From: Psychrobacter okhotskensis
GTDB lineage: Bacteria > Pseudomonadota > Gammaproteobacteria > Pseudomonadales > Moraxellaceae
Direction of reading: 5' to 3'
DNA length: 64,000 nucleotides
Assembly (NCBI RefSeq): GCF_013248965.1
Contig: NZ_JABRVQ010000015.1
Coordinates: 1-64,000 of the forward strand
The first letter of the stretch is position 1; each line of letters opens with the position of its first letter. Shown here one piece after another: positions 1-7,316 of the stretch. The notes under the pieces are model-generated. The model saw only the letters and a program-made list of their open reading frames with translations. It did not search any database and was not told the origin of the DNA. Made by a program: the position numbers and the translations under genes.

Positions 1-132
1 CTCTGAATTATCACCATAACCAATCATCAACTCTGTCAGCGACACAGCATCAGACTCACTTCTAGGCAGACATTGATATAACGCAAATAGACGTGCTGAC
101 TTTGTATAGCTTGCGATTGGGTGCGTGGGCAT
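1..132 (-). CDS. WYL/HTH-type transcriptional regulator, N-terminal fragment
   Basis: Only the first 44 codons are inside the window; the gene runs off the left edge. Reading leftward from an ATG at 130-132, the frame stays open to base 1. The N-terminus contains a short stretch (around SARLFALYQCLPRS) that resembles the start of helix-turn-helix regulators with a C-terminal WYL domain, a family often found at the edge of defence islands, where some members repress phage-defence operons. The WYL domain itself cannot be seen, so this is a family guess from the first helix and from the context. It lies 61 bases downstream of the PP2C gene on the same strand, so the two may be co-transcribed. 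Confidence 0.4.
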   Translation of the reverse strand, partial: MPTHPIASYTKSARLFALYQCLPRSESDAVSLTELMIGYGDNSE

Positions 133-193
133 ATGGGTTTCTCAGTTAAATCGTTCAATGATAAGTTTATAGCTTCATTACTAAAACAATGGT

Positions 194-1051
194 TCAATCA
201 AAACGAAGCAAAATAGCTGTGCCATTATCATATGCATTACCATCTGAATCATAGACCTGATTTTTAAGAGTGATTAGCCATTCCTGTAAATCTGTCTCCG
301 CACTGACAGGTTGCCAATCATGACTTGGCACTAAGTCATGAATACCATCCGTACAAACCAAGATATAATCACCAATACTAATCTCAATTGTTCGAGACAT
401 ACTTTCGGGTGCTTCACTGCTTGTATAACTGTCATCAGTGGTCAATGCAAAGCATTCAGTAATGCTATATAAGCTTCCCGCCATCCCTTCTCGGTTATAG
501 TCAGAAAAATTCGCTTGGTGACCCTCTTCTTGTGCCTGCTGGTCAATGAGTTCGTTTAGCAAGTTATGATCGCGTGTCAGACACTGCCATTGTGTCGCGC
601 CTTTGGGCAGCCAATAAACACGACTATCACCTACATGCGTTATTGTTACTTTTATTATTCCATCACTATTTAACTCTCCAACCACCATTGCGAGGGTTGC
701 CGCGGCACCATGACGCTTAGATGAATGCTTGGTTTGATTAACCAGCTGATGAATAGCATCGGCCGTTGGCTTTGTATTATGACTCCACAACCGGCTAATT
801 GCTTTTACCACCGCCTTGGAGCAATGTTGTGAGTAATTAGAGCTTGCCACGCCATCAGATACTGCTAAACAAAAAGGAAGCTCGACTGATGTCACTGCCA
901 TCACGCCTAAGTCTTCTTGATACCAATTATCCAAAAAGAAAAAAGCGTCTTGTTGCAGATTATTACTAGCGTTACCTTTGAAGGTTATTGCACAAGCTTG
1001 TGCTAATTCTCCAATAGAAGGGTCATACTCATTACTCAAAGCAGCTATCAT
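194..1051 (-). CDS. PP2C-family serine/threonine protein phosphatase
   Basis: Predicted Mn/Mg-dependent protein phosphatase of the PPM/PP2C family, 285 residues, cytosolic (no signal or membrane segment). Metal-site and core motifs appear in the expected order: QDAFFF near residue 34, SDGVAS near 65, GAAATLAM near 115, HVGDSRVY near 139, TRDHN near 159, CTDGIHD in the last third, and DNGTAILL close to the C-terminus, which supplies the final metal aspartate. The length fits a stand-alone PP2C domain. It is transcribed away from the nuclease/PsyrTA/Hsp70 genes and precedes the WYL-like gene. PP2C proteins normally pair with a Ser/Thr kinase. No active kinase is visible here, but the AAA+ protein at 12553-14238 carries a kinase-like domain, so a functional link is possible and unproven. 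Confidence 0.9.
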   Translation of the reverse strand: MIAALSNEYDPSIGELAQACAITFKGNASNNLQQDAFFFLDNWYQEDLGVMAVTSVELPFCLAVSDGVASSNYSQHCSKAVVKAISRLWSHNTKPTADAIHQLVNQTKHSSKRHGAAATLAMVVGELNSDGIIKVTITHVGDSRVYWLPKGATQWQCLTRDHNLLNELIDQQAQEEGHQANFSDYNREGMAGSLYSITECFALTTDDSYTSSEAPESMSRTIEISIGDYILVCTDGIHDLVPSHDWQPVSAETDLQEWLITLKNQVYDSDGNAYDNGTAILLRFD

Positions 1052-1222
1052 ATTAATTCGCTCATTACTTGTAACTATTACGTAAGTATAATGAACTACT
1101 TAATAAATTATTTTCTAGGTTATGTACTATTCTAAATTCAATTGTTCGTTTCAATAATTATGATTAATTGTTAGGCGGGTTATTTTACAAGGCCTATGGA
1201 TGTATATTATATAGAACAAATC

Positions 1223-1300
1223 ATATACCGACTTTTGTCAGTATATAAAAATTGGTCGAACTCTACTGCTTAGGTGTTAATATCATCATTTTTTGGGGTG
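1223..1300 (+). repeat. Hairpin-plus-box boundary element, divergent copy 1
   Basis: An imperfect stem (1223-1232 with 1237-1246, one C.A mismatch, TTTT loop) is followed after 24 bases by TTAGGTGTTAATATC (1270-1284) and, further on, GGGGT. The arrangement matches the three better copies at 1365, 7155 and 14628, but here six bases between AGGTG and TTAATATC are missing and about ten extra bases precede the G-run. This is the weakest of the four copies and could be a decayed element. Confidence 0.4.
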
Positions 1301-1364
1301 TGCTATTATTAGCCTCAATAGAATAAAGAACTGTATGTTTAGCATAACCTAGCAAAGAAAAGTA

Positions 1365-1448
1365 CTGCTAAGTCAAATCAGAAATGACTTAGCAGCGCTT
1401 TTAAGGTTTTACGAAATACTCAGGTGGTATGTGTGATATTGGGGTTTG
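1365..1448 (+). repeat. Hairpin-plus-box boundary element, copy 2
   Basis: An 11-bp perfect inverted repeat (CTGCTAAGTCA at 1365-1375, complement at 1385-1395, 9-base loop) is followed after 24 bases by CTCAGGTG, then 14 bases ending GATATT, then GGGGTTTG (box about 1420-1447). The box has the same internal spacing as the copy at 14687-14716 although only about half of the 14 intervening bases match. The stem sequence differs from the other copies while the architecture is kept. The hairpin could also act as a terminator, but there is no clean T-run after it. Confidence 0.5.
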
Positions 1449-1456
1449 AAGAAGCT

Positions 1457-1537
1457 ATGGCTGATTTAAAACAAGCATGGCAAGCCAGCCTTGAAGCTGA
1501 AGATAAGTTTAAAACTATACTAACTAGGTTTCTATGA
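1457..1537 (+). CDS. Small ORF, 26 codons, overlapping the nuclease start
   Basis: An ATG at 1457 opens a 26-residue frame (begins MADLKQAWQASLEAED) whose TGA overlaps the start codon of the nuclease gene in an ATGA arrangement typical of translational coupling. The frame can be extended upstream to a GTG at 1433. It begins just after the conserved box of repeat copy 2. The product is a short charged amphipathic helix that I do not recognise. It may be the tail of a lost upstream gene of the cassette rather than a functional peptide. Confidence 0.3.
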   Translation: MADLKQAWQASLEAEDKFKTILTRFL

Positions 1538-2835
1538 TGAATAAGCACTTAAATATTTTTAAAACATACACTAAGAAAAATAGAAGCTATCAACTAGAAA
1601 ATGACTTAACGAGAGCTTTAGCAATATGCTTACAAGAAGACGCGCTGTTTTTCCATGAAGTACTGAAAACAATCATCGATGACTCAGATTTGTACAACAG
1701 GTTATTTGAAGATCTTGATGGCGATACAGAGGTACAAATAGAGATCCAAAAGAGGACCAGTCTAATTGAAGAGTTTGACAAGGTCTTCGCCGTTTCGTTG
1801 AGCGAAAGTGCTATGTCTAATTTTTGGCAACAAAATCACAATTCTGAGTATGATCCAATTTGCGATTTAGTAATTACTATAAACAATATACTCATTGTTG
1901 TAGAAGCTAAAAGAGATAACATCGACTGCACTTCTCAACTCTATAACCAAATACTCAATATTTTCAATAAGCAGAATAAGCCTTTCGAAAATAACCAAGA
2001 AGCAATTACGCCGTTTGATTTGAATTGGAAAAAATTAATGGCGATAGCCGTCAAAGTCGCTAGTTTTGAAAAGACGACAGGTAATACAAACCGATTCCTC
2101 ACCGATTTTATCCAACTAGTCAAAGAACATAACTTTAGCTGGTTACCCGAGACACCGATCGGGTCTCTAAAAAACGTTAACGCTAAATCTATTTTTAGAA
2201 GAATTGAATCAGCAATTATAAAGTTTTGTGATAATAACGAAGCAATAGAAAAGCTCGCTTATAGAGACCGATTAGGCACCACATTTACAAAGGGGTGGGC
2301 TAACGAAGTGTTATTTAATGTAGATAAAAAAACAGGCGATCTTGTAGTAGAGATATACCCTGGTAATACCAAAGGTCAAGGTTATCATATCTTTCGCAAT
2401 GAACCCCAATTTAACCCTCAATTAAATATTGATGGTGAATGTTACGCTATAGAGAAAAACTACCATATCAAATTAATGGGGCAATCATACATCACTGGTC
2501 TTTGGCTAGACGAAGATGATTTTAAAAAAAACCTCTATACCAAACGTAATTTTCATAAATACACGGGTAGAGTCAGAAGGGAGGCTTGGAAAGAGACCGA
2601 AGCTTTGTTAGATGAGCACATAAGCTTCGATTGGAAAAGCAAGTGTCAGTGGCAAGATAAAGTTTTAAATTCAAATAGAACCTTGTTCAATATTTCTTTC
2701 GGTTATTATATTAACGTAAGAATACCTTTCGAGAGATTATCACAATTAGATGTTTACCATAATGACATTATTCCTTTAGCCCATTTGATTGAGAGTATTT
2801 ATAAAGCGTTTGAAACCACTTTGCTTATCGAGTAA
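1534..2835 (+). CDS. PD-(D/E)XK nuclease-like protein, defence island
   Basis: A 433-residue protein of no family I can name. Around residues 107-128 there is a plausible PD-(D/E)XK nuclease core: an aspartate-containing strand (DPICDLVITINN) leading to VVEAKRDN, where E and K are spaced as in the ExK half of the motif, as in many restriction and repair nucleases. An upstream acidic helix residue near 22 fits the fold. The remaining 300 residues show no motif I recognise. The protein is cytosolic. It lies directly upstream of decayed hsdM and hsdS pieces, so it may be a later insertion into, or a separate partner of, a former type I restriction locus. The start at 1534 overlaps the stop of the preceding small ORF. 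The nuclease assignment rests on the motif only. Confidence 0.6.
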   Translation: MMNKHLNIFKTYTKKNRSYQLENDLTRALAICLQEDALFFHEVLKTIIDDSDLYNRLFEDLDGDTEVQIEIQKRTSLIEEFDKVFAVSLSESAMSNFWQQNHNSEYDPICDLVITINNILIVVEAKRDNIDCTSQLYNQILNIFNKQNKPFENNQEAITPFDLNWKKLMAIAVKVASFEKTTGNTNRFLTDFIQLVKEHNFSWLPETPIGSLKNVNAKSIFRRIESAIIKFCDNNEAIEKLAYRDRLGTTFTKGWANEVLFNVDKKTGDLVVEIYPGNTKGQGYHIFRNEPQFNPQLNIDGECYAIEKNYHIKLMGQSYITGLWLDEDDFKKNLYTKRNFHKYTGRVRREAWKETEALLDEHISFDWKSKCQWQDKVLNSNRTLFNISFGYYINVRIPFERLSQLDVYHNDIIPLAHLIESIYKAFETTLLIE

Positions 2836-2843
2836 GCATCAAT

Positions 2844-3195
2844 ATGATGACCCAACAAGAATTAGAGAAATACAACTGGGACGCCGCCACTACTATGCGC
2901 GGCACCATCAATACAGGCGACTACAAGTAGTATATCTTCCCATCACTATTCTTTAAGCGTATGTTCGATGAAGAGTTTGAGAAAGCTTTAGTTGAATCAG
3001 ATGGCGATATAGAGTACGCCGCCTTTGCAGAAAATCACTATTTCTAAATTCCAGAAGGGGCGCGCTGGCAAGACGTTCGTGAAACTACAGTTAACATTGA
3101 TCAGCACTGCAAGGTGCTATATGGGCGATTGAGCAAGCCACTCCAGAAACGTTACAAAGTATTTTTGGTTCAGAAACCTATATTTTAATATTTTT
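2844..3195 (+). pseudogene. hsdM: Decayed hsdM (type I restriction DNA methyltransferase, N-terminal part)
   Basis: Starting at ATG 2844 the translation resembles the HsdM N-terminus (NWDAATTMRGTINTGDYK, then FPSLFFKRMFDEEFEK), but it is interrupted by TAG at 2928-2930 and TAA at 3045-3047. After about 3110 the homology continues in another frame (AIWAIEQATPETLQSIFG), which shows a frameshift. The methyltransferase SAM-binding and NPPF motifs, which lie further downstream in intact HsdM, are absent. The gene is therefore dead and deeply truncated. It begins nine bases after the nuclease stop. Confidence 0.75.
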
Positions 3196-3319
3196 GACAG
3201 CCTACCTAACTAGAGCTTAGTTACTAAAAATGTAGCCAAGTTTTCAAAATACAAAGTTTGTAGTTAACTTCTTAAATCTTATTCTTTATCAGGTACTTTA
3301 GAATAAATTGGGGTCTAAG

Positions 3320-3436
3320 ACTCAGGTAGAAAACATATTCGAACAGGCATACGAGTTAAAAGAATAGAACAAGAAGCTCGCTCAAGCTCGTGACCTCCTA
3401 CTACCCAAACTTATGAGCGGCGAGCTAAACGTGTAA
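3320..3436 (+). pseudogene. hsdS: Decayed hsdS (type I restriction specificity subunit, C-terminal tail)
   Basis: The last codons before the helicase gene encode a typical HsdS ending, NKKLAQARDLLLPKLMSGEL, closing with TAA at 3434-3436. An in-frame TAG at 3365-3367 stands where a glutamine codon is expected just before it, and the target-recognition domains are missing. Between 3196 and 3319 the sequence is AT-rich debris with stops in all frames. Together with the hsdM piece this shows that a type I R-M locus was here and was lost by internal deletion. No hsdR trace is visible. Confidence 0.65.
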
Positions 3437-3450
3437 ATCAAGGAGTGATA

Positions 3451-5550
3451 ATGAACCGGATCCAAGCCCAACAACTATTGCAAACTGCCTTGGCAAACCC
3501 GACAGCAGAGTTCCGTGATGGACAGTGGGAAGCCATTGATGCTTTGGTCAATCTTCGACAGAAACTTCTAGTGGTGCAGCGTACCGGTTGGGGTAAAAGC
3601 TCGGTTTACTTTATCAGTACCAAAATCTTTCGTGACCGAGGTATGGGGCCAACGATTATTATCTCGCCCCTACTCGCCCTGATGCGCAACCAGATCGAAT
3701 CAGCCCAGCGTTTGGGTATAGTAGCGGAGACCATGAATTCTACGAATATCGATGAATGGCATTCGGTGACTCAGCGCATTCTTAATAATGAAATAGACTG
3801 TTTGTTGATTTCTCCTGAGCGCTTAGCTAACGACAGCTTTATCGAAACGGTATTACAGCCCATTGCTGACCGCATTGCTCTGATGGTGATTGATGAAGCG
3901 CACTGCATTTCTGATTGGGGTCATGACTTTCGCCCAGATTATCGCCGTATTACAAATATCTTACGCCAGTTACCCTCCAACACGCCAGTACTGGGTACTA
4001 CAGCGACAGCTAACAACCGTGTAATCGAAGACATACAAACCCAGCTGGGTGATATCAATATTCATCGTGGTCCACTAACTCGTGAAAGTCTCGCTCTACA
4101 AACCATGATATTGCCTGATCAGGCTTCACGATTAGCTTGGTTAGCACAGGTGATACCTACGTTACCGGGTACAGGTATCGTTTATACCTTAACAGTAAGG
4201 GATGCTGAGCAAGTAGCCGAGTGGCTGGTCGCTAATGATATAGATGCCAAGGCATACCACGGCAGTGTTACACATGATAGCTTTGAAGACAGTAATACCT
4301 ATCGTCAGCATCTAGAAAATCTGCTTCTCAATAACCAGTTAAAGGTGTTAGTAGCCACCACGGCGCTAGGTATGGGTTACGACAAGCCTGATTTAAGCTT
4401 TGTAATTCATTATCAGGCGCCAAGCTCTATCGTTGCCTATTACCAACAGGTGGGTCGTGCTGGTCGCGGTATTGATCATGCTGTGGGTATGTTGATGTCG
4501 GGTATGGAAGATCATAATATTCATGAGTTCTTCCGAGAATCGGCTTTTCCTTCAGAAGTGCAAGTGAATGAGATTTTACAGGTATTGGAAAACAGCGACG
4601 GCTTGTCGATTCGCAGTATGGAAGAGCAAACTAATCTGCGTCATAGCCAGATTGAAAAAGTACTGAAGCTGCTGAGTGTCGAAAGTCCGGCGCCAGTAAT
4701 CAAAGATGGCAGCCGTTGGGTTAGGACACCAGTGCCCTATAAAATGGACCATGCCCGAATCACTCACTTAACAGGACAACGTGTACAGGAATGGCAAGAA
4801 GTGCAGAAATATCTGGATAATACTAATTGTAAAATGACATTTTTACGCCGTGCGCTAGACGATCTAGATCCTACACCGTGCGGTAAATGTTCGTCTTGCT
4901 TAGGTCAACCTGTTATCAATATTTTGGTTGATCCTACTTTGGCACATCGTGCAGGTACTTTCCTTAAGCACGCAGAAATGGTGATTACCCCAAAAGCACA
5001 AGTTGCAGCCAATGCGTTTCTGGATTATGGCTTTCGCGGAAATCTACCCCAGAAACTTCGCGCACAAGAAGGCCGTGTTTTGTCCCGTTGGGGTGATGCA
5101 GGTTGGGGGAAGATGGTTGCCGACAATAAGCATGCAGGTCGATTTAGTGATGAATTAGTTGAAGCTATAGCAGAAATGATTCAACAACGTTGGCAGCCCA
5201 ATCCAGCGCCTCAGTGGGTGTGTTGCGTACCGTCACGCCATCATTCTGAGTTGGTACCGGATTTTGCACAACGTTTGGCTGATCGATTAGGTTTACCATT
5301 TGTAGATGCCGTGAGTAAAGTTAAAGATAATCAAGCACAAAAGGGCCAGCAAAATCGCTTCCACCAATGTCGCAATCTGGATGGTGTATTTGCTGTGACT
5401 CAGTCTTATGATGGACAACCGGTTTTATTAGTAGATGATATTGTAGACTCTGGTTGGACACTCACAGTAATTGCGGCACTTTTACAGCAAGCAGGTAGCG
5501 GTTTGGTGTACCCTATTGCGCTTGCTTCATCTTCGGTGAAAGACTCATGA
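3451..5550 (+). CDS. psyrT: RecQ-like helicase with C-terminal phosphoribosyltransferase domain (PsyrT/RqlH toxin)
   Basis: Superfamily 2 RecQ-like DNA helicase fused to a PRTase domain. Visible helicase motifs: Walker A variant RTGWGKS near residue 45, DEAH with CISDWGHDFRPDY near 150, TTATA near 183, and motif VI QQVGRAGRG. A cysteine cluster (CGKCSSC) marks the RecQ zinc site. The C-terminus has the PRPP-binding loop VLLVDDIVDSGWTLT about 40 residues from the end. This architecture, followed by a DprA-like gene, is that of PsyrTA from Pseudomonas syringae, a toxin-antitoxin with anti-phage activity, and of RqlH/RqlI in pathogenic E. coli, where the DprA-like protein restrains the helicase. 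I chose ATG 3451 because AAGGAG ends five bases before it; a GTG at 3445 is in frame. The stop overlaps the next start by four bases. Confidence 0.88.
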   Translation: MNRIQAQQLLQTALANPTAEFRDGQWEAIDALVNLRQKLLVVQRTGWGKSSVYFISTKIFRDRGMGPTIIISPLLALMRNQIESAQRLGIVAETMNSTNIDEWHSVTQRILNNEIDCLLISPERLANDSFIETVLQPIADRIALMVIDEAHCISDWGHDFRPDYRRITNILRQLPSNTPVLGTTATANNRVIEDIQTQLGDINIHRGPLTRESLALQTMILPDQASRLAWLAQVIPTLPGTGIVYTLTVRDAEQVAEWLVANDIDAKAYHGSVTHDSFEDSNTYRQHLENLLLNNQLKVLVATTALGMGYDKPDLSFVIHYQAPSSIVAYYQQVGRAGRGIDHAVGMLMSGMEDHNIHEFFRESAFPSEVQVNEILQVLENSDGLSIRSMEEQTNLRHSQIEKVLKLLSVESPAPVIKDGSRWVRTPVPYKMDHARITHLTGQRVQEWQEVQKYLDNTNCKMTFLRRALDDLDPTPCGKCSSCLGQPVINILVDPTLAHRAGTFLKHAEMVITPKAQVAANAFLDYGFRGNLPQKLRAQEGRVLSRWGDAGWGKMVADNKHAGRFSDELVEAIAEMIQQRWQPNPAPQWVCCVPSRHHSELVPDFAQRLADRLGLPFVDAVSKVKDNQAQKGQQNRFHQCRNLDGVFAVTQSYDGQPVLLVDDIVDSGWTLTVIAALLQQAGSGLVYPIALASSSVKDS

Positions 5551-6896
5551 ATGCATCTAACTTATTATCTCCTACAGCCCAAGCAACCTTGCTACTAACG
5601 AGCTATTTTTCAAAATCCAGTAACGAAAGTGCTAAGCCACTAAGTAATGCAGAATGGGGTCGCTTTGCCTTGTGGTTAAAAGAAAAGTCTATTACACCAG
5701 CTGACCTATTGGTTGGCGATCCTCAATCCTTGCTGCAAGGCTGGCATGATACGCGTATCAGTGCGGAGCGTATCATTGAATTGTTGAAGCGTGGTCATAG
5801 CCTTGCACTGGCTATGGAGAAATGGCAACGTGCAGGCCTTTGGGTAGTAACACGTTCTGACGCGGAATATCCGAAGCGATTAAAACAGCGATTGAAAACA
5901 GACTGCCCTCCTGTATTGTTTGGCTGCGGAAATAAAGACTTATTAAATTCAGGTGGCTTAGCAGTGATCGGCTCGCGCAATGCTAGTGATCCAGACCTCG
6001 CCTTTACAGACCAGATAGGTAGTAAAGCAGCATCAGAAAATATCGCCATTATCTCTGGTGGTGCACGTGGTGTCGATGAGACAGTGATGATTGGGGCTAT
6101 GCGACAAGGGGGTATGGTCGTAGGTGTAATAGCTGATCGCCTGTTAAGAGCTGCAACCAGTAGTAAGTGGCGACAGGGTCTGATGGATGGCCATGTTGTA
6201 TTGATATCGCCTTTCTACCCTGAAGCTGGGTTTAATGTCGGTAACGCCATGGCTCGTAACAAATACATTTACTGCCTAGCGGATAGTTCTCTGGTAATTC
6301 ATTCTGGAAAAAAAGGTGGCACACTCAGCGGCGCACAAGAAAACCTGAAAAAATCTTGGGTGCCGTTATGGATTAAACAAACCACAGACAAAGATGCAGC
6401 TAATGCCGATTTGGTTGCCAAAGGTGGCAACTGGTTAGAAGCGGATATTCAAGCTTTCACAATTACAGATTTAATGAACAGTAAAGAGGAACCTGTGAAT
6501 CAGGTAAGCGAACCTAAAGGTAATCTATTTTCCACATATGCACAGCCTGAATTGTTTACTGAAACAGAGTTTGAACCTGCGCTCACACCTGAGTCTAAGG
6601 AAGGCGTTAACGCAGTAAAAATCAATAGAACAGCTATTGAGCTACAAGCTGAGAATGAGGCTGACTCAACAGATGCTGTCGAAATCGACAATATGCCATT
6701 AGAACCTATAGATTTTTATAAGTTGTTTATCTCTGAGCTTCAACGCTTGGCTGAGGATCCAATCACTATCGACGAGCTGATTGAAAGTACTCAGCTCCAT
6801 AAATCTCAGTTAACTGAATGGCTTAAGCGCGCTATCGACGATGAAGTTGTGAAGAAGCTCAATCGTCCAGTACGTTATCAAGTCAAAAATAGTTAA
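5547..6896 (+). CDS. psyrA: DprA-like antitoxin (PsyrA/RqlI)
   Basis: A 449-residue DprA/Smf-type protein. The Rossmann-like DprA core is clear: GLAVIGSRNAS near residue 131, ISGGARGVDE near 169, then FNVGNAMARNKYIYCLAD and HSGKKGGTLSGA, matching the nucleotide- and DNA-binding loops of DprA. An N-terminal helical region (about 1-100) and a C-terminal winged-helix-like segment (about 390-449) flank it, separated by an acidic linker. It starts within the ATGA overlap with the helicase gene, so the two are translationally coupled. By analogy with PsyrTA and RqlHI, this protein should neutralise the helicase/PRTase toxin. It differs from housekeeping DprA by its long linker and by its gene context. 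Confidence 0.87.
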   Translation: MNASNLLSPTAQATLLLTSYFSKSSNESAKPLSNAEWGRFALWLKEKSITPADLLVGDPQSLLQGWHDTRISAERIIELLKRGHSLALAMEKWQRAGLWVVTRSDAEYPKRLKQRLKTDCPPVLFGCGNKDLLNSGGLAVIGSRNASDPDLAFTDQIGSKAASENIAIISGGARGVDETVMIGAMRQGGMVVGVIADRLLRAATSSKWRQGLMDGHVVLISPFYPEAGFNVGNAMARNKYIYCLADSSLVIHSGKKGGTLSGAQENLKKSWVPLWIKQTTDKDAANADLVAKGGNWLEADIQAFTITDLMNSKEEPVNQVSEPKGNLFSTYAQPELFTETEFEPALTPESKEGVNAVKINRTAIELQAENEADSTDAVEIDNMPLEPIDFYKLFISELQRLAEDPITIDELIESTQLHKSQLTEWLKRAIDDEVVKKLNRPVRYQVKNS

Positions 6897-7316
6897 TAGA
6901 AAGATTGTAGTGACATAATAAAATAGGTCAGCGTATAAGAGTAAATATGATTGTTGAGTAGCTAGATGAATACTAAATTTGAATCAAGTTAAGGATTCAG
7001 TTCCGAATCCGAGCTCAATATTAGAGATCATTTAACCTACAATAATCTACATTATAAATAATCAGGTAATAGCCCTCTCAATATCATGGTGTTTAAAATA
7101 TCATTAATATCTGCATATGCCATGAATCAATCGTACTCTGATAAGTCGGAAAATCTCTATATACTATTATCTATATAGTGTAGAGGGCTGGAGTACGAAA
7201 TTTACTTTTCTTAGGTGACGCTATTAATATCGGGGTTTGTAATATCATATACCTGATATACATATGATAATATACAACTATATTATAGTAATAAACAATT
7301 ATAAGGTTTATTTTCA
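6897..7316. other. AT-rich intergenic region before the Hsp70 operon
   Basis: A gene-free 420 bases. It contains a small perfect hairpin GGATTC/GAATCC (6993-6998 with 7005-7010) without a T-run, repeat copy 3 (7155-7243, separate entry), and an 8-bp inverted repeat TATCATAT/ATATGATA (7243-7250 with 7262-7269) about 50 bases before the first Hsp70-operon gene. That last repeat could be an operator. A degenerate look-alike of the box (TCAGGT near 7062, AATATCA near 7079) has no correctly placed hairpin and is not called. The promoter for the Hsp70 operon must lie after about 7190, but no convincing -35/-10 pair stands out. Confidence 0.5.
7155..7243 (+). repeat. Hairpin-plus-box boundary element, copy 3
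   Basis: An imperfect stem (7155-7162 with 7178-7185, including G.T pairs) precedes the box by 27 bases. The sequence from 7194 to 7243 matches 14670 to 14719 at roughly 40 of 50 positions by eye, including TTAGGTG (7211-7217), TTAATATC (7224-7231) and GGGGTTTG (7232-7239). It lies between the PsyrTA module and the Hsp70 module. Confidence 0.6.

Larger units (their letters stand above)
1052..1456. other. AT-rich intergenic region with two hairpin-plus-box repeats
   Basis: This 405-base gap separates the divergent PP2C gene and the nuclease gene. It has no long open frame. It holds two copies of a hairpin followed about 25 bases later by a conserved box (annotated separately at 1223 and 1365). 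The rest is low-complexity AT-rich sequence in which promoters for both flanking genes probably lie, but I cannot assign -35/-10 boxes with confidence. Confidence 0.6.

Noticed and set aside
7011..7100. Possible fifth boundary repeat (TCAGGT ... AATATCA)
   Set aside because: The nearest hairpin is 53 bases away rather than 20-27, and the central bases do not match.
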